Shown piece after piece: positions 43,250-51,041 of a stretch of 64,000 bases of DNA (positions are counted from its first letter, which is position 1; every line of letters starts with the position of its first letter). Position numbers and translations under genes: made by a program. The DNA lies in the NCBI RefSeq assembly GCF_947502895.1, contig NZ_CANNBM010000001.1, positions 1 through 64,000 on the forward strand, given 5' to 3'. This stretch comes from an uncultured Sulfitobacter sp. (GTDB lineage Bacteria > Pseudomonadota > Alphaproteobacteria > Rhodobacterales > Rhodobacteraceae). The notes under the pieces are model-generated. The model was given only the letters and a program-made list of their open reading frames with translations. It ran no database searches and was not told the DNA's origin.

Positions 43250-44542
43250 ATGGCACCGCACAGCCCCGACAATCGGGTATTTTTGTTCCTGCAAGGGCCA
43301 CATGGACCCTTCTTCAACCGCTTGGGCAAGATGCTGCGCGCGGCAGGAGCAGACGTGTGGCGCGTGGGCTTTAACGCGGGCGACCGTGCTTTTTGGTTCC
43401 ATCCCAGCACCTATATCCCCTACCGCGGCACCGCGGATGCGTGGTGTGACACATTCAAGACCCTGCTCGACGAGAAATCCGTCACCGATATCGTGCTCTA
43501 TGGCGATACCCGCCCCATTCATGCCAGCGCCGTCGCCGAGGCACGCGCCCGTGGCCTGACAGTGCATGTGTTTGAAGAAGGCTACATGCGCCCCTACTGG
43601 ATCACCTATGAGCGCGGCGGCACCAACGGCAATTCCCGCCTGATGGATATGAGCATTGCAGATATGCAAACCGCGCTGGAGAAATCCGACATGGAAGCGC
43701 CCCTGCCCCCCGGCCACTGGGGCGATATGCGCCAACACGTGTTCTACGGCGCGCTCTATCACTGGTTTGTCATGTTCCGAAACGGCGACTACCGCAATTT
43801 CCGCCCCCACCGCGATCTGCCTGTGTCAAAGGAACTCCAACTCTACCTGAAGCGTCTGTTCCTGATGCCGTGGCAGGGGATCGAGCGGCGATTGGCAACC
43901 CTGCGCATCAGGCTCAGCGGTTGGCCCTATCATCTTGCGTTGTTGCAGCTCGAACATGACAGCTCGTTCCAGCAACACTCCCCCTTCGACACAATGAGCG
44001 ATTTTCTGGAGCTGGTCATCGACGGCTTCGCCAAGGGCGCGCCACAGCACCACCATCTGGTCGTCAAGGCGCACCCGCTGGAGGATGGCCGCGTGCCCGT
44101 GCGCCGCGAAATCAGACGCCTTGCCAAAATCCACGGCGTGTCCAAACGCGTGCATTTCGTGCGCGGCGGCAAACTTGCGCAGCTGCTGAACGATGCGCGC
44201 ACCGCCGTTACTGTAAACTCCACCGCAGGCCAACAGGTGCTATGGCGGGGTATACCGCTCAAGGTGTTTGGCCGTGCTGTCTATGCCAAACCCGAATTTG
44301 TCTCGGATCAACCGCTGCCCGATTTCTTCCAGACTGCCGCGCGCCCTGACAATCGCGCCTACAAAGACTTCCGCCGCTACCTGCTGGAAACCAGCCAGCT
44401 ACCGGGTGGCTACTATTCGGCAAGGGGCCGCCGACAGCTCATGCGTCAGGTCGTTGATATGATGCTTGGCCCTGAAGACCCCTATCAGGCACTGTCTTCT
44501 GGCACCGCACCACCGCGCCAGCAATTGCGTCTGGTGAACTAA
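43250..44542 (+). CDS. kpsS: capsule polysaccharide glycosyltransferase KpsS-like (Kdo linker)
   Basis: The 430-aa cytosolic or membrane-associated protein resembles KpsS, which adds the first beta-Kdo residue on phosphatidylglycerol for ABC-type capsules. Signatures: FLFLQGPHGPFFNRLGKML, VWRVGFNAGDRAFW, FEEGYMRPYWITYERGG, VVKAHPLEDGR and VNSTAGQQVLWRGIPLKVFG. ATG43250 (MAPHSPDN) is preferred because the family starts close to this point; the ATG at 43196 would add 18 residues. It leads a plus-strand cassette with an export lipoprotein and kpsC. Confidence 0.87.
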   Translation: MAPHSPDNRVFLFLQGPHGPFFNRLGKMLRAAGADVWRVGFNAGDRAFWFHPSTYIPYRGTADAWCDTFKTLLDEKSVTDIVLYGDTRPIHASAVAEARARGLTVHVFEEGYMRPYWITYERGGTNGNSRLMDMSIADMQTALEKSDMEAPLPPGHWGDMRQHVFYGALYHWFVMFRNGDYRNFRPHRDLPVSKELQLYLKRLFLMPWQGIERRLATLRIRLSGWPYHLALLQLEHDSSFQQHSPFDTMSDFLELVIDGFAKGAPQHHHLVVKAHPLEDGRVPVRREIRRLAKIHGVSKRVHFVRGGKLAQLLNDARTAVTVNSTAGQQVLWRGIPLKVFGRAVYAKPEFVSDQPLPDFFQTAARPDNRAYKDFRRYLLETSQLPGGYYSARGRRQLMRQVVDMMLGPEDPYQALSSGTAPPRQQLRLVN

Positions 44543-44734
44543 GCGCCACAACCCCTTGTGGTCACAAGCAATCCTGCGCTGAAATCGCGGCAGCAAAGCC
44601 ACACATTTGCCCCCTCGCCCCATATTCAAATCACCCCTTGGTAGATTTTGCCGCACAACTCCGCTACGCTCAGCGCTAATACGTCGAAACAATCGGCGAT
44701 TTTGAGGCAGTAAATAGGTCGAGGAGACCGGGCA

Positions 44735-45865
44735 GTGAAAACCCTGAACATCCGGTGGGCGCACCCCATCGCAGTCGTTGCGGCTTGTTCCGTGCTGGCA
44801 TCCTGCGGTCTGCCGCAGGTAGGCCCCAATAAACGTCAAATCTTTGCAGGCTCTGTGCAACGCGAAGGCGATGCCTTTATCGTCGCTGTGAATGACCGTG
44901 TCACCCGCGCCACCGCTGTGGTGCCTGCACTGGGCTTTTCGTCGGCGTTCAAAAACGCAAGCACGCTGGGCTCCGATACGATCCGCGCAGGCGACGTGCT
45001 GGGCATCACCGTCTATGAAAACGTAGACGACAGCCTGCTCGGCACTGAAGGTGCCCCCGCCACACTGGAAGAAGTGCAGGTCGACGGCGCAGGCTTCATC
45101 TTTATCCCCTATGCAGGGCGCATCAAAGCGGCTGGCAACTCCCCGGAGGCGATCCGCCGTATTATTACCAACAAACTGGCCGATCAAACGCCCGACCCGC
45201 AGGTCGAAGTACGCCGCGCAGCGGGTGACGGCTCAACCGTATCGCTTGTCGGCGCTGTAGGCGGCCAAGGTGTCTACCCGATTGAACGGCCTACCCGCTC
45301 GCTCGCCACAATGCTGGCCCGCTCCGGCGGCATCACCATTTCCCCCGAGATCGCGCAGATCACCGTAATCCGTGGCAAACAACGCGGGAAAATCTGGTTC
45401 GAAGATCTCTACAAGCACCCCGAACTCGATATCGCCCTGCGCGGTGGTGACAAAATTCTGGTAGAGCAAGACACGCGCGCTTTCACAGCCCTTGGTGCCA
45501 CAGGCTCCCAAGCCCGCGTGCCTTTCGAGACGCAAAACCTCAGTGCCATCGAGGCAATCGCCCAAGTGGGCGGCCTTCTTGCCGCCTCCGCTGATCCGAC
45601 AGGCGTGTTCGTGCTGCGCAACGAGCCTGAAGAGGTCGCCGAGCAAGTCTTGGGCCGCAACGATCTGGAGGGCACCCAGCGTCTGGTCTATGTCCTCAAC
45701 CTGACAGAGCCGAACGGCATGTTCATGGCGCGTGACTTTGTGATCCGCGATGGCGACACGCTCTATGTCACCGAGGCCCCGTTCACCCAGTGGACCAAAA
45801 TCCTCACCGCGATCACTGGCACAGCCAGCTCTGCGGGTAGCATCACAGCCCTGTCTGGCGGCTAA
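44735..45865 (+). CDS. polysaccharide export lipoprotein (Wza/KpsD-type, OPX family)
   Basis: The 376-aa product begins with a lipoprotein signal (LASCG, Cys near 24), so it sits in the outer membrane facing the periplasm. A PES/SLBB region follows (GSDTIRAGDVLGITVYE, EEVQVDGAGFIFIPYAGRIKAAG, VSLVGAVGGQGVYPI), as in OPX translocons that carry capsule to the surface. Translation starts at GTG44735 after GAGGAGA. It lies between kpsS and kpsC, which supports a role in the same capsule export. The ABC transporter genes (kpsM/T/E) are not in this window. Confidence 0.9.
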   Translation: MKTLNIRWAHPIAVVAACSVLASCGLPQVGPNKRQIFAGSVQREGDAFIVAVNDRVTRATAVVPALGFSSAFKNASTLGSDTIRAGDVLGITVYENVDDSLLGTEGAPATLEEVQVDGAGFIFIPYAGRIKAAGNSPEAIRRIITNKLADQTPDPQVEVRRAAGDGSTVSLVGAVGGQGVYPIERPTRSLATMLARSGGITISPEIAQITVIRGKQRGKIWFEDLYKHPELDIALRGGDKILVEQDTRAFTALGATGSQARVPFETQNLSAIEAIAQVGGLLAASADPTGVFVLRNEPEEVAEQVLGRNDLEGTQRLVYVLNLTEPNGMFMARDFVIRDGDTLYVTEAPFTQWTKILTAITGTASSAGSITALSGG

Positions 45866-45869
45866 GGCC

Positions 45870-47891
45870 ATGGGCCTTGGTCCTGAAACATATAACAGCT
45901 CTGCCGCCGGCCCTGAAAAGGACCGGCGGCTTTTTGTCTACAACGGCGGTTTTCTGACCCAGGGGCGCATCCGCCGCATTCTGCAACTGTCGGGCTATTC
46001 AATCCACGTAGGGCTGCCCACGCAGGAGGGTGACGCCGTGGCCGTCTGGGGCAACTCCCCCACCGCCCACCGTGGCGAAGGTGTGGCAGAGGCCCGCGAT
46101 GCCCCTATTGTACGGGTAGAGGATGCGCTCCTGCGCTCCCTCTTTCCGGGCCGCGAGGGCGAAGCGCCCTTGGGCCTTGTTATCGACCACCGTGCCGTGC
46201 ATTTCGACCCCTCCAAACCCTCCGACCTTGAGGTGCTGCTGGCAACGCACCCGCTGGATAATACCGCCCTGCTCAACCGCGCCCGCGCCTGCATCGCAAG
46301 GCTGCAAGAGGCGCACCTGAGCAAATACGCCGCGATTCCGCTGGATACTCCAGCCCCCGAGGCAGGCTATGTGGTCGTCATCGACCAAACCGATGGCGAC
46401 GCCTCGGTCACGGCGTCAGGCGCGGACCGCGCGCGTTTCCTCGAAATGCTCTACTACGCCCAAGAAGAACACCCCGGGGCGCGCATCCTTATCAAAACCC
46501 ACCCCGAAACCGTCGCAGGCCACCGCAAAGGCTATTTCCGCGAAGAAGACCTGAACGACCGGATTGAGTTCCTCACCGACCCCATCAGCCCCTATGCCTT
46601 GTTTGAGGGGGCATTAGGCGTCTACACCGTTTCATCAGGTTTGGGGTTCGAGGCGATCTTCGCAGGTCATAAACCGCGCGTGTTCGGCCAGCCGTTCTAT
46701 GCAGGCTGGGGTCTCACGTCAGATGCATTCGAGGTTCAGCGCCGCCAGCGCAGCCTCACGCGCGCCCAGCTTTTTGCCGCCGCGATGATCCTCTATCCAC
46801 GCTGGTATGACCCCTACAATGACGCGCTATGCACGCTAGAGAAAGTCATCGACACGCTCGAAGCACAGGCCCGCAGCTGGCGCGAGGACCGCAATGGCTG
46901 GAACGCTGCGGGCATGAGCCTGTGGAAACGCCCCCATCTGCAACAGTTCTATGGCCAGCACACGCCGCTTACCTTCTCTGACACGCCCCTAGACATATCG
47001 GACCGCCCGCAAATGATCTGGGCCAGCAAAGCTGACAGCACCACCACGATCACGCGCACCGAAGACGGTTTTTTACGCTCGCGCGGTCTGGGCGCGGCCC
47101 TCACACCACCGCTGTCGCTCGTCACGGATGATCTGGGCATCTACTACGACCCCGCCTGCCCCTCGCGGCTTGAGCGGCTGATCGAGGCACGTGCCACCCT
47201 GCGTCCCGATCAGGAATTGCGCGCCGCGCGATTGATCCGCACGTTGATCCACGAGGGCCTGAGCAAATACAACACCGGCACCGCCCCCGAAACCTTGCCC
47301 GACGGACACCGCATACTGGTCTGCGGGCAGGTCGAAGATGATGCCTCTATCCGTACAGGCACCAGCGAAATCGCCACAAATCAAGCCTTACTGGACGCAG
47401 TGCGTGCCGCCCGTCCCGATGCCGTCGTGTTGTTCAAACCGCACCCTGATGTAGAGGCTGGCTTGCGTAGTGGCGCGCTCACCAATAGTGCCAATGCTGA
47501 CCATATCGTGACCGACACCGATCCCGCTGCGCTGCTGGCGCAGGTGCAGGAGGTCCACACCATGACATCGCTGATGGGGTTCGAGGCGCTCTTGCGCGGT
47601 GTCGCCGTCACCACCTATGGCGCTCCGTTTTATGCAGGCTGGGGCCTGACCACTGATCGAAGCGATGTGCCACCGCGCCGCCGCGCCACACCCACAGTCG
47701 AAGGGCTAGCCCACGCCGCCCTGATTGACTATCCACGCTATCTCGATCCCAAAACAGGGCTGCCCTGCCCTGTCGAAGTGGCCGTCTCACGGCTGGCCGC
47801 GGGCGACATCCCTGTCCCTGCACGCCGAAATCGCATTTTGTCAAAACTTCAGGGCATCTTCGCCAGTCAATCGCATCTGTGGCGGCGCTAA
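45870..47891 (+). CDS. kpsC: capsule polysaccharide beta-Kdo transferase KpsC
   Basis: KpsC extends the Kdo linker of ABC-type capsules, and its two domains have different linkage specificities. The 673-aa protein is a clear tandem duplication: QGRIRRILQLSGYS, ALGVYTVSSGLGFEAIFAG and GQPFYAGWGLTSD in the first half, then TMTSLMGFEALLRGV and GAPFYAGWGLTTD in the second. ATG45870 lies right after the previous stop; the earlier in-frame ATG lies within the upstream gene. Its stop overlaps the convergent ribD stop region by 4 bp, which is unusually tight. Confidence 0.92.
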   Translation: MGLGPETYNSSAAGPEKDRRLFVYNGGFLTQGRIRRILQLSGYSIHVGLPTQEGDAVAVWGNSPTAHRGEGVAEARDAPIVRVEDALLRSLFPGREGEAPLGLVIDHRAVHFDPSKPSDLEVLLATHPLDNTALLNRARACIARLQEAHLSKYAAIPLDTPAPEAGYVVVIDQTDGDASVTASGADRARFLEMLYYAQEEHPGARILIKTHPETVAGHRKGYFREEDLNDRIEFLTDPISPYALFEGALGVYTVSSGLGFEAIFAGHKPRVFGQPFYAGWGLTSDAFEVQRRQRSLTRAQLFAAAMILYPRWYDPYNDALCTLEKVIDTLEAQARSWREDRNGWNAAGMSLWKRPHLQQFYGQHTPLTFSDTPLDISDRPQMIWASKADSTTTITRTEDGFLRSRGLGAALTPPLSLVTDDLGIYYDPACPSRLERLIEARATLRPDQELRAARLIRTLIHEGLSKYNTGTAPETLPDGHRILVCGQVEDDASIRTGTSEIATNQALLDAVRAARPDAVVLFKPHPDVEAGLRSGALTNSANADHIVTDTDPAALLAQVQEVHTMTSLMGFEALLRGVAVTTYGAPFYAGWGLTTDRSDVPPRRRATPTVEGLAHAALIDYPRYLDPKTGLPCPVEVAVSRLAAGDIPVPARRNRILSKLQGIFASQSHLWRR

Positions 47892-48982
47892 GGGTTGCGG
47901 CGCACCCAGCTGTGCATCACATCAGGCCCCACGGCCTGCGTGGAGACCAGATCAAAGCGGGGCGCGTTGCCCAGACGGGCCACACCCATCGCCCCAATGC
48001 CGGGCAACCCCTCGGCCCCGATTACAACGCCTGCGTTAAAGCCTATCAGATGATCCACCAGATCGGCCTGCAACACACTGGCGGCCAACGCGCCGCCCCC
48101 TTCACAAAACACCCGCGTCAGCCCGCGTTTGCCTAGCTGTGCCATCACATCGCACATATCCATCTGTCCGCCAGAGACGCGACACAGAAGCAGCTCCGCC
48201 CCCATGCCTTGCCATGCAGCCACCAGCCCTTCGGGCGCTTCTGCCCCATGACACAACAGCAACGGCACATCGCGCGCAGTCTGGGCCAGCTTGCTGCCCA
48301 GCGGGATATCCAGCCGCCGCGACACGACAATGCGCGCAGGCTGCGGTACGTCGCCCATATCGCGCACGGTCAAACTCGGATCATCGGCCCGCGCAGTGCC
48401 ACCGCCCACCATCACCGCATCATGGCGCGCGCGCAGCGCATGGACAATCCGCCGCGCAGGCGCATCGGTGATCCACTGGCTCTCGCCGGTTGCTGTGGCG
48501 ATGCGCCCGTCAAATGAATTGGCCAGCTTAAGGGTCAGCATCGGCCGCCCCTGCTCAACACGCATCAGAAACCCGATGTGATCGGCTCGGGCTTCGGCCT
48601 CCATCACGCCTGTAACCACCTCGACGCCAGCCGCTTGCAACATCGCAATCCCGCGTCCGGCAACACGGTCGTCACTGTCGCCCAAAGCCATCACAACCCG
48701 CGCCACACCCGCATCAATTAACGCCTGTGCACAGGGCGGCGTTTGTCCGTGATGCGCACAAGGCTCTAGCGTCACAAACACATCCGCACCCCGCGCCGCT
48801 GCACCCGCCTGTGCCAAGGCTTGCGTCTCCGCATGGGGCCGTCCGCCCAGCGCGGTCCAGCCACGGCCGACAATGCGACCCGCTTGCACGACAACGCAGC
48901 CCACCGCAGGGTTGGGCCATGTATTGCCCATGCCCCGCCGCCCCAGCGACAGGGCAAGCGCCATGTATCGGGTGTCGCTCAC
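47888..48982 (-). CDS. ribD: bifunctional diaminohydroxyphosphoribosylaminopyrimidine deaminase/reductase
   Basis: RibD carries out the deamination and reduction steps that follow GTP cyclohydrolase in riboflavin synthesis. The 364-aa protein has an N-terminal CMP/dCMP-type deaminase (GGRPHAETQAL with the zinc His-Ala-Glu, and TLEPCAHHGQTPPC) and a C-terminal NADPH reductase (LTLKLANSFDGRIAT, MVGGGTARADDPSLTVR, VFCEGGGALAAS). It overlaps nrdR by 4 bp (ATGA), so the two are coupled. Its 3' end overlaps the opposite kpsC end. Confidence 0.95.
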   Translation of the reverse strand: MSDTRYMALALSLGRRGMGNTWPNPAVGCVVVQAGRIVGRGWTALGGRPHAETQALAQAGAAARGADVFVTLEPCAHHGQTPPCAQALIDAGVARVVMALGDSDDRVAGRGIAMLQAAGVEVVTGVMEAEARADHIGFLMRVEQGRPMLTLKLANSFDGRIATATGESQWITDAPARRIVHALRARHDAVMVGGGTARADDPSLTVRDMGDVPQPARIVVSRRLDIPLGSKLAQTARDVPLLLCHGAEAPEGLVAAWQGMGAELLLCRVSGGQMDMCDVMAQLGKRGLTRVFCEGGGALAASVLQADLVDHLIGFNAGVVIGAEGLPGIGAMGVARLGNAPRFDLVSTQAVGPDVMHSWVRRNP

Positions 48983-49446
48983 CCCTCTGGTGGCGTGTCT
49001 GGCCGCAGCTCTTGGACAAACTTGTCAAAGTCATCCGCCGCTTGGAAATTTTTGTAAACGCTGGCAAAACGCACATATGCAACAGTGTCGATCCGCGCCA
49101 ACGCCTCCATCACGATCTCGCCTATCTGCTTTGAGCCGATGTCCGTCTCGCCCATGCTTTCCAGACGGCGCACAATGCCACTGATCATCTGGTCAATCCG
49201 CTCAGGCTCAATCGGGCGCTTCTGCATGGAGATGCGGATGGAGCGTTCCAGCTTGTCGCGATCAAAGTCCTCGCGCTTGCCGGATGTCTTGATGACCACC
49301 AGATCACGCAACTGCACGCGCTCATAGGTGGTAAACCGCCCGCCACAGGCGGGACAAAATCTGCGTCGCCGGATGGATACGTGATCCTCTGCCGGTCGGC
49401 TGTCTTTTACTTGAGTGTCGATATTTCCGCAAAACGGGCAGCGCAT
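48979..49446 (-). CDS. nrdR: transcriptional repressor NrdR
   Basis: NrdR represses ribonucleotide reductase genes through an ATP-cone and zinc ribbon. The 155-aa protein has zinc ligands MRCPFCG and FCPACGGRF and the ATP-cone core (YERVQLRDLVVIKTSGKRE, FDRDKLERSIRISMQKRPI). The last residues overlap the start of ribD. Candidate NrdR-like half sites and a DnaA box lie upstream. The target nrd genes are not in the window. Confidence 0.95.
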   Translation of the reverse strand: MRCPFCGNIDTQVKDSRPAEDHVSIRRRRFCPACGGRFTTYERVQLRDLVVIKTSGKREDFDRDKLERSIRISMQKRPIEPERIDQMISGIVRRLESMGETDIGSKQIGEIVMEALARIDTVAYVRFASVYKNFQAADDFDKFVQELRPDTPPEG

Positions 49447-49578
49447 TGGCCAGTCCCCTTATTCTTGATCCGCCTCTATTGTGGGATCACCGCCCCACTT
49501 ATCCACAGGTATACGCCACCCCTACGGGTTTGGGTAGCCCAGATTTTAACCACAATATAAGGGGGCGGAACGCAGCCG

Positions 49579-49977
49579 CTATTTGGTAGAGCGGGTAAAG
49601 GCATCACGGCAAAAACGCCGCGCCGTGGCAGACTTCAGGACAGCGCCGCGCTGTTTGACGGTAACCGTATTGCGCGCACCCACCGCTGGCAGACCCTTTT
49701 TGCTCAACGAGAAGACTACGCCTTGGCGCCCCTGCGCCGTGCGCGCGGGCCCAAGAGGGCTGCGCACATAAATCAATGTGGTTTCTGACAGGCCACGCCG
49801 CGCTTCGACATAGCTCGCCGCAGCGCACCACAACTCGGACGGGCCCATCTGTTGCAAACGGATCACCTCAAAATCAGGTCCCCCCAGCGGATTGATGACA
49901 AAGCGCTTTTCCTCGCCCGTGGTCGCAGCACCTGCTTGCGACGCAAAAACGGCCAGCACAACCGCCGCCGCCCTCAT
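49579..49977 (-). CDS. secreted WCAAA-type protein, paralogue 3
   Basis: The 132-aa product has a signal peptide (VLAVFASQAGA) and shares with the two upstream genes a core ELWCAAASYVEARRG, a middle GRQGVVFSLSKKG and a terminal RRFCRD. Its start overlaps the stop of paralogue 2 by 4 bp (ATGA). The cysteines at WC and FC could form a disulfide in the periplasm. It ends the three-gene array. Function unknown. Confidence 0.75.
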   Translation of the reverse strand: MRAAAVVLAVFASQAGAATTGEEKRFVINPLGGPDFEVIRLQQMGPSELWCAAASYVEARRGLSETTLIYVRSPLGPARTAQGRQGVVFSLSKKGLPAVGARNTVTVKQRGAVLKSATARRFCRDAFTRSTK

Positions 49978-50381
49978 CGGTCACCATCCGTCACCAGCTT
50001 GCTATCAGCACAAAATCCATAGGCATGTCCGACACTCAGGTTCGCACCCGCCTTCTTCAAAGACGCCCCAAGGATTGTGACCGAGCTGGGCGTCAGCCCC
50101 GCAGCATTCAGCGTAAAGACAATAGCCCCCCGTTGGCCAATGCCAGGTGTACGCCCCTGCGCAATATAAAGCCGCTGGGCATTTCCTGCCCCTGCTCGGC
50201 TCCGCGCATAATCAGCCGCCGCACACCACATGCCACGCGCACCCAGCCCCGCGTCACCAGTGACAGAAAAGCCACCCGACACAGGCACAACCCGCACGCC
50301 GTTTTCCGCCTTGAACGTCGCCGCCTGCGCGGGGCCCGCCATGACAGCCGCAAATGCAGCACACTGTACAATCAAACGCAT
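49974..50381 (-). CDS. secreted WCAAA-type protein, paralogue 2
   Basis: From ATG50381 (AAGGA seven bases upstream) the 135-aa product has a signal peptide (VQCAAFAAVMAGPAQA) and then ARGMWCAAADYARSRAG, GQRGAIVFTLNAAG, VGHAYGFC. It matches paralogues 1 and 3 in length, motif order and cysteines. It follows paralogue 1 after a 2-bp gap, so the three are one operon. Confidence 0.78.
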   Translation of the reverse strand: MRLIVQCAAFAAVMAGPAQAATFKAENGVRVVPVSGGFSVTGDAGLGARGMWCAAADYARSRAGAGNAQRLYIAQGRTPGIGQRGAIVFTLNAAGLTPSSVTILGASLKKAGANLSVGHAYGFCADSKLVTDGDR

Positions 50382-50383
50382 AC

Positions 50384-50806
50384 TCAATTCCTTCGCAAAA
50401 TGCGGTCAGTCGTTTCAAAATCATCACGGCGACAGAACTGGATCGCATGGGCCACTGGCAGCCCTACACCGACCTGACCCGTGCCAAGAGATGTTGACTG
50501 GAACGGCCCCTGCGACAACCTGCTGGCGTCCGTGGTAAATACAACCGATTTACGCCCAGCCACACTGCGCGCAGGGCCTCGCGCTGCGGCTACATAGATA
50601 CGGTCCCGCGCGCCCAGACGCCGCTCTGCGTATTCCGCGGCAGCGCACCAGATACCGCGCGGACCCTCCCCGCGCGCCTCGATCACTTCAAAGGTGGCGC
50701 CGGGTAGCGGCACAACACTCAGGTCATTCACAGCACGAAAGCTCTGTGCGCTCGCGATAGCGGGCAAAGTCGTCAGCGCAACGAAGGCAAATATCGCAGC
50801 ACGCAT
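50384..50806 (-). CDS. secreted WCAAA-type protein, paralogue 1
   Basis: From ATG50806 (AGGAGA upstream) the 140-aa product has a signal peptide (FAFVALTTLPAIASA) and then PRGIWCAAAEYAERRLG, AGRKSVVFTTDASRL, VAHAIQFC. It is the first gene of a tandem array of three. Spacing and shared motifs show a local duplication. A longer start at 50932 would hide the signal peptide. Function unknown; no enzymatic motif is visible. Confidence 0.78.
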   Translation of the reverse strand: MRAAIFAFVALTTLPAIASAQSFRAVNDLSVVPLPGATFEVIEARGEGPRGIWCAAAEYAERRLGARDRIYVAAARGPARSVAGRKSVVFTTDASRLSQGPFQSTSLGTGQVGVGLPVAHAIQFCRRDDFETTDRILRRN

Positions 50807-50990
50807 GGCAATTCTCCTATCAACATACAGTAGAGATAGGCATCGGACGCGATAGGTCAAAATCAAAGGCCCGTGAACGGCAATAGAGCGCCGTAGATCG
50901 GGAACTTGGGCCGTGGTGCCTCGATCGGACATTTAGGAAATTCCGGCCCGTTCCTCAAAAAGCCCGCACCCGCCGCGAAACCCCGCGCAT

Positions 50991-51023
50991 CAAAAAGCCC
51001 GCCTGAAAATGTTTCAGGCGGGC
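50991..51023 (-). terminator. rho-independent terminator of rpoD
   Basis: On the minus strand GCCCGCCTGAAA and TTTCAGGCGGGC pair around a tight loop and are followed by TTTTTG. It lies about 20 bp beyond the rpoD stop and insulates the secreted array. Confidence 0.9.
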
Positions 51024-51041
51024 CAATCTTTTTACCGTAGC

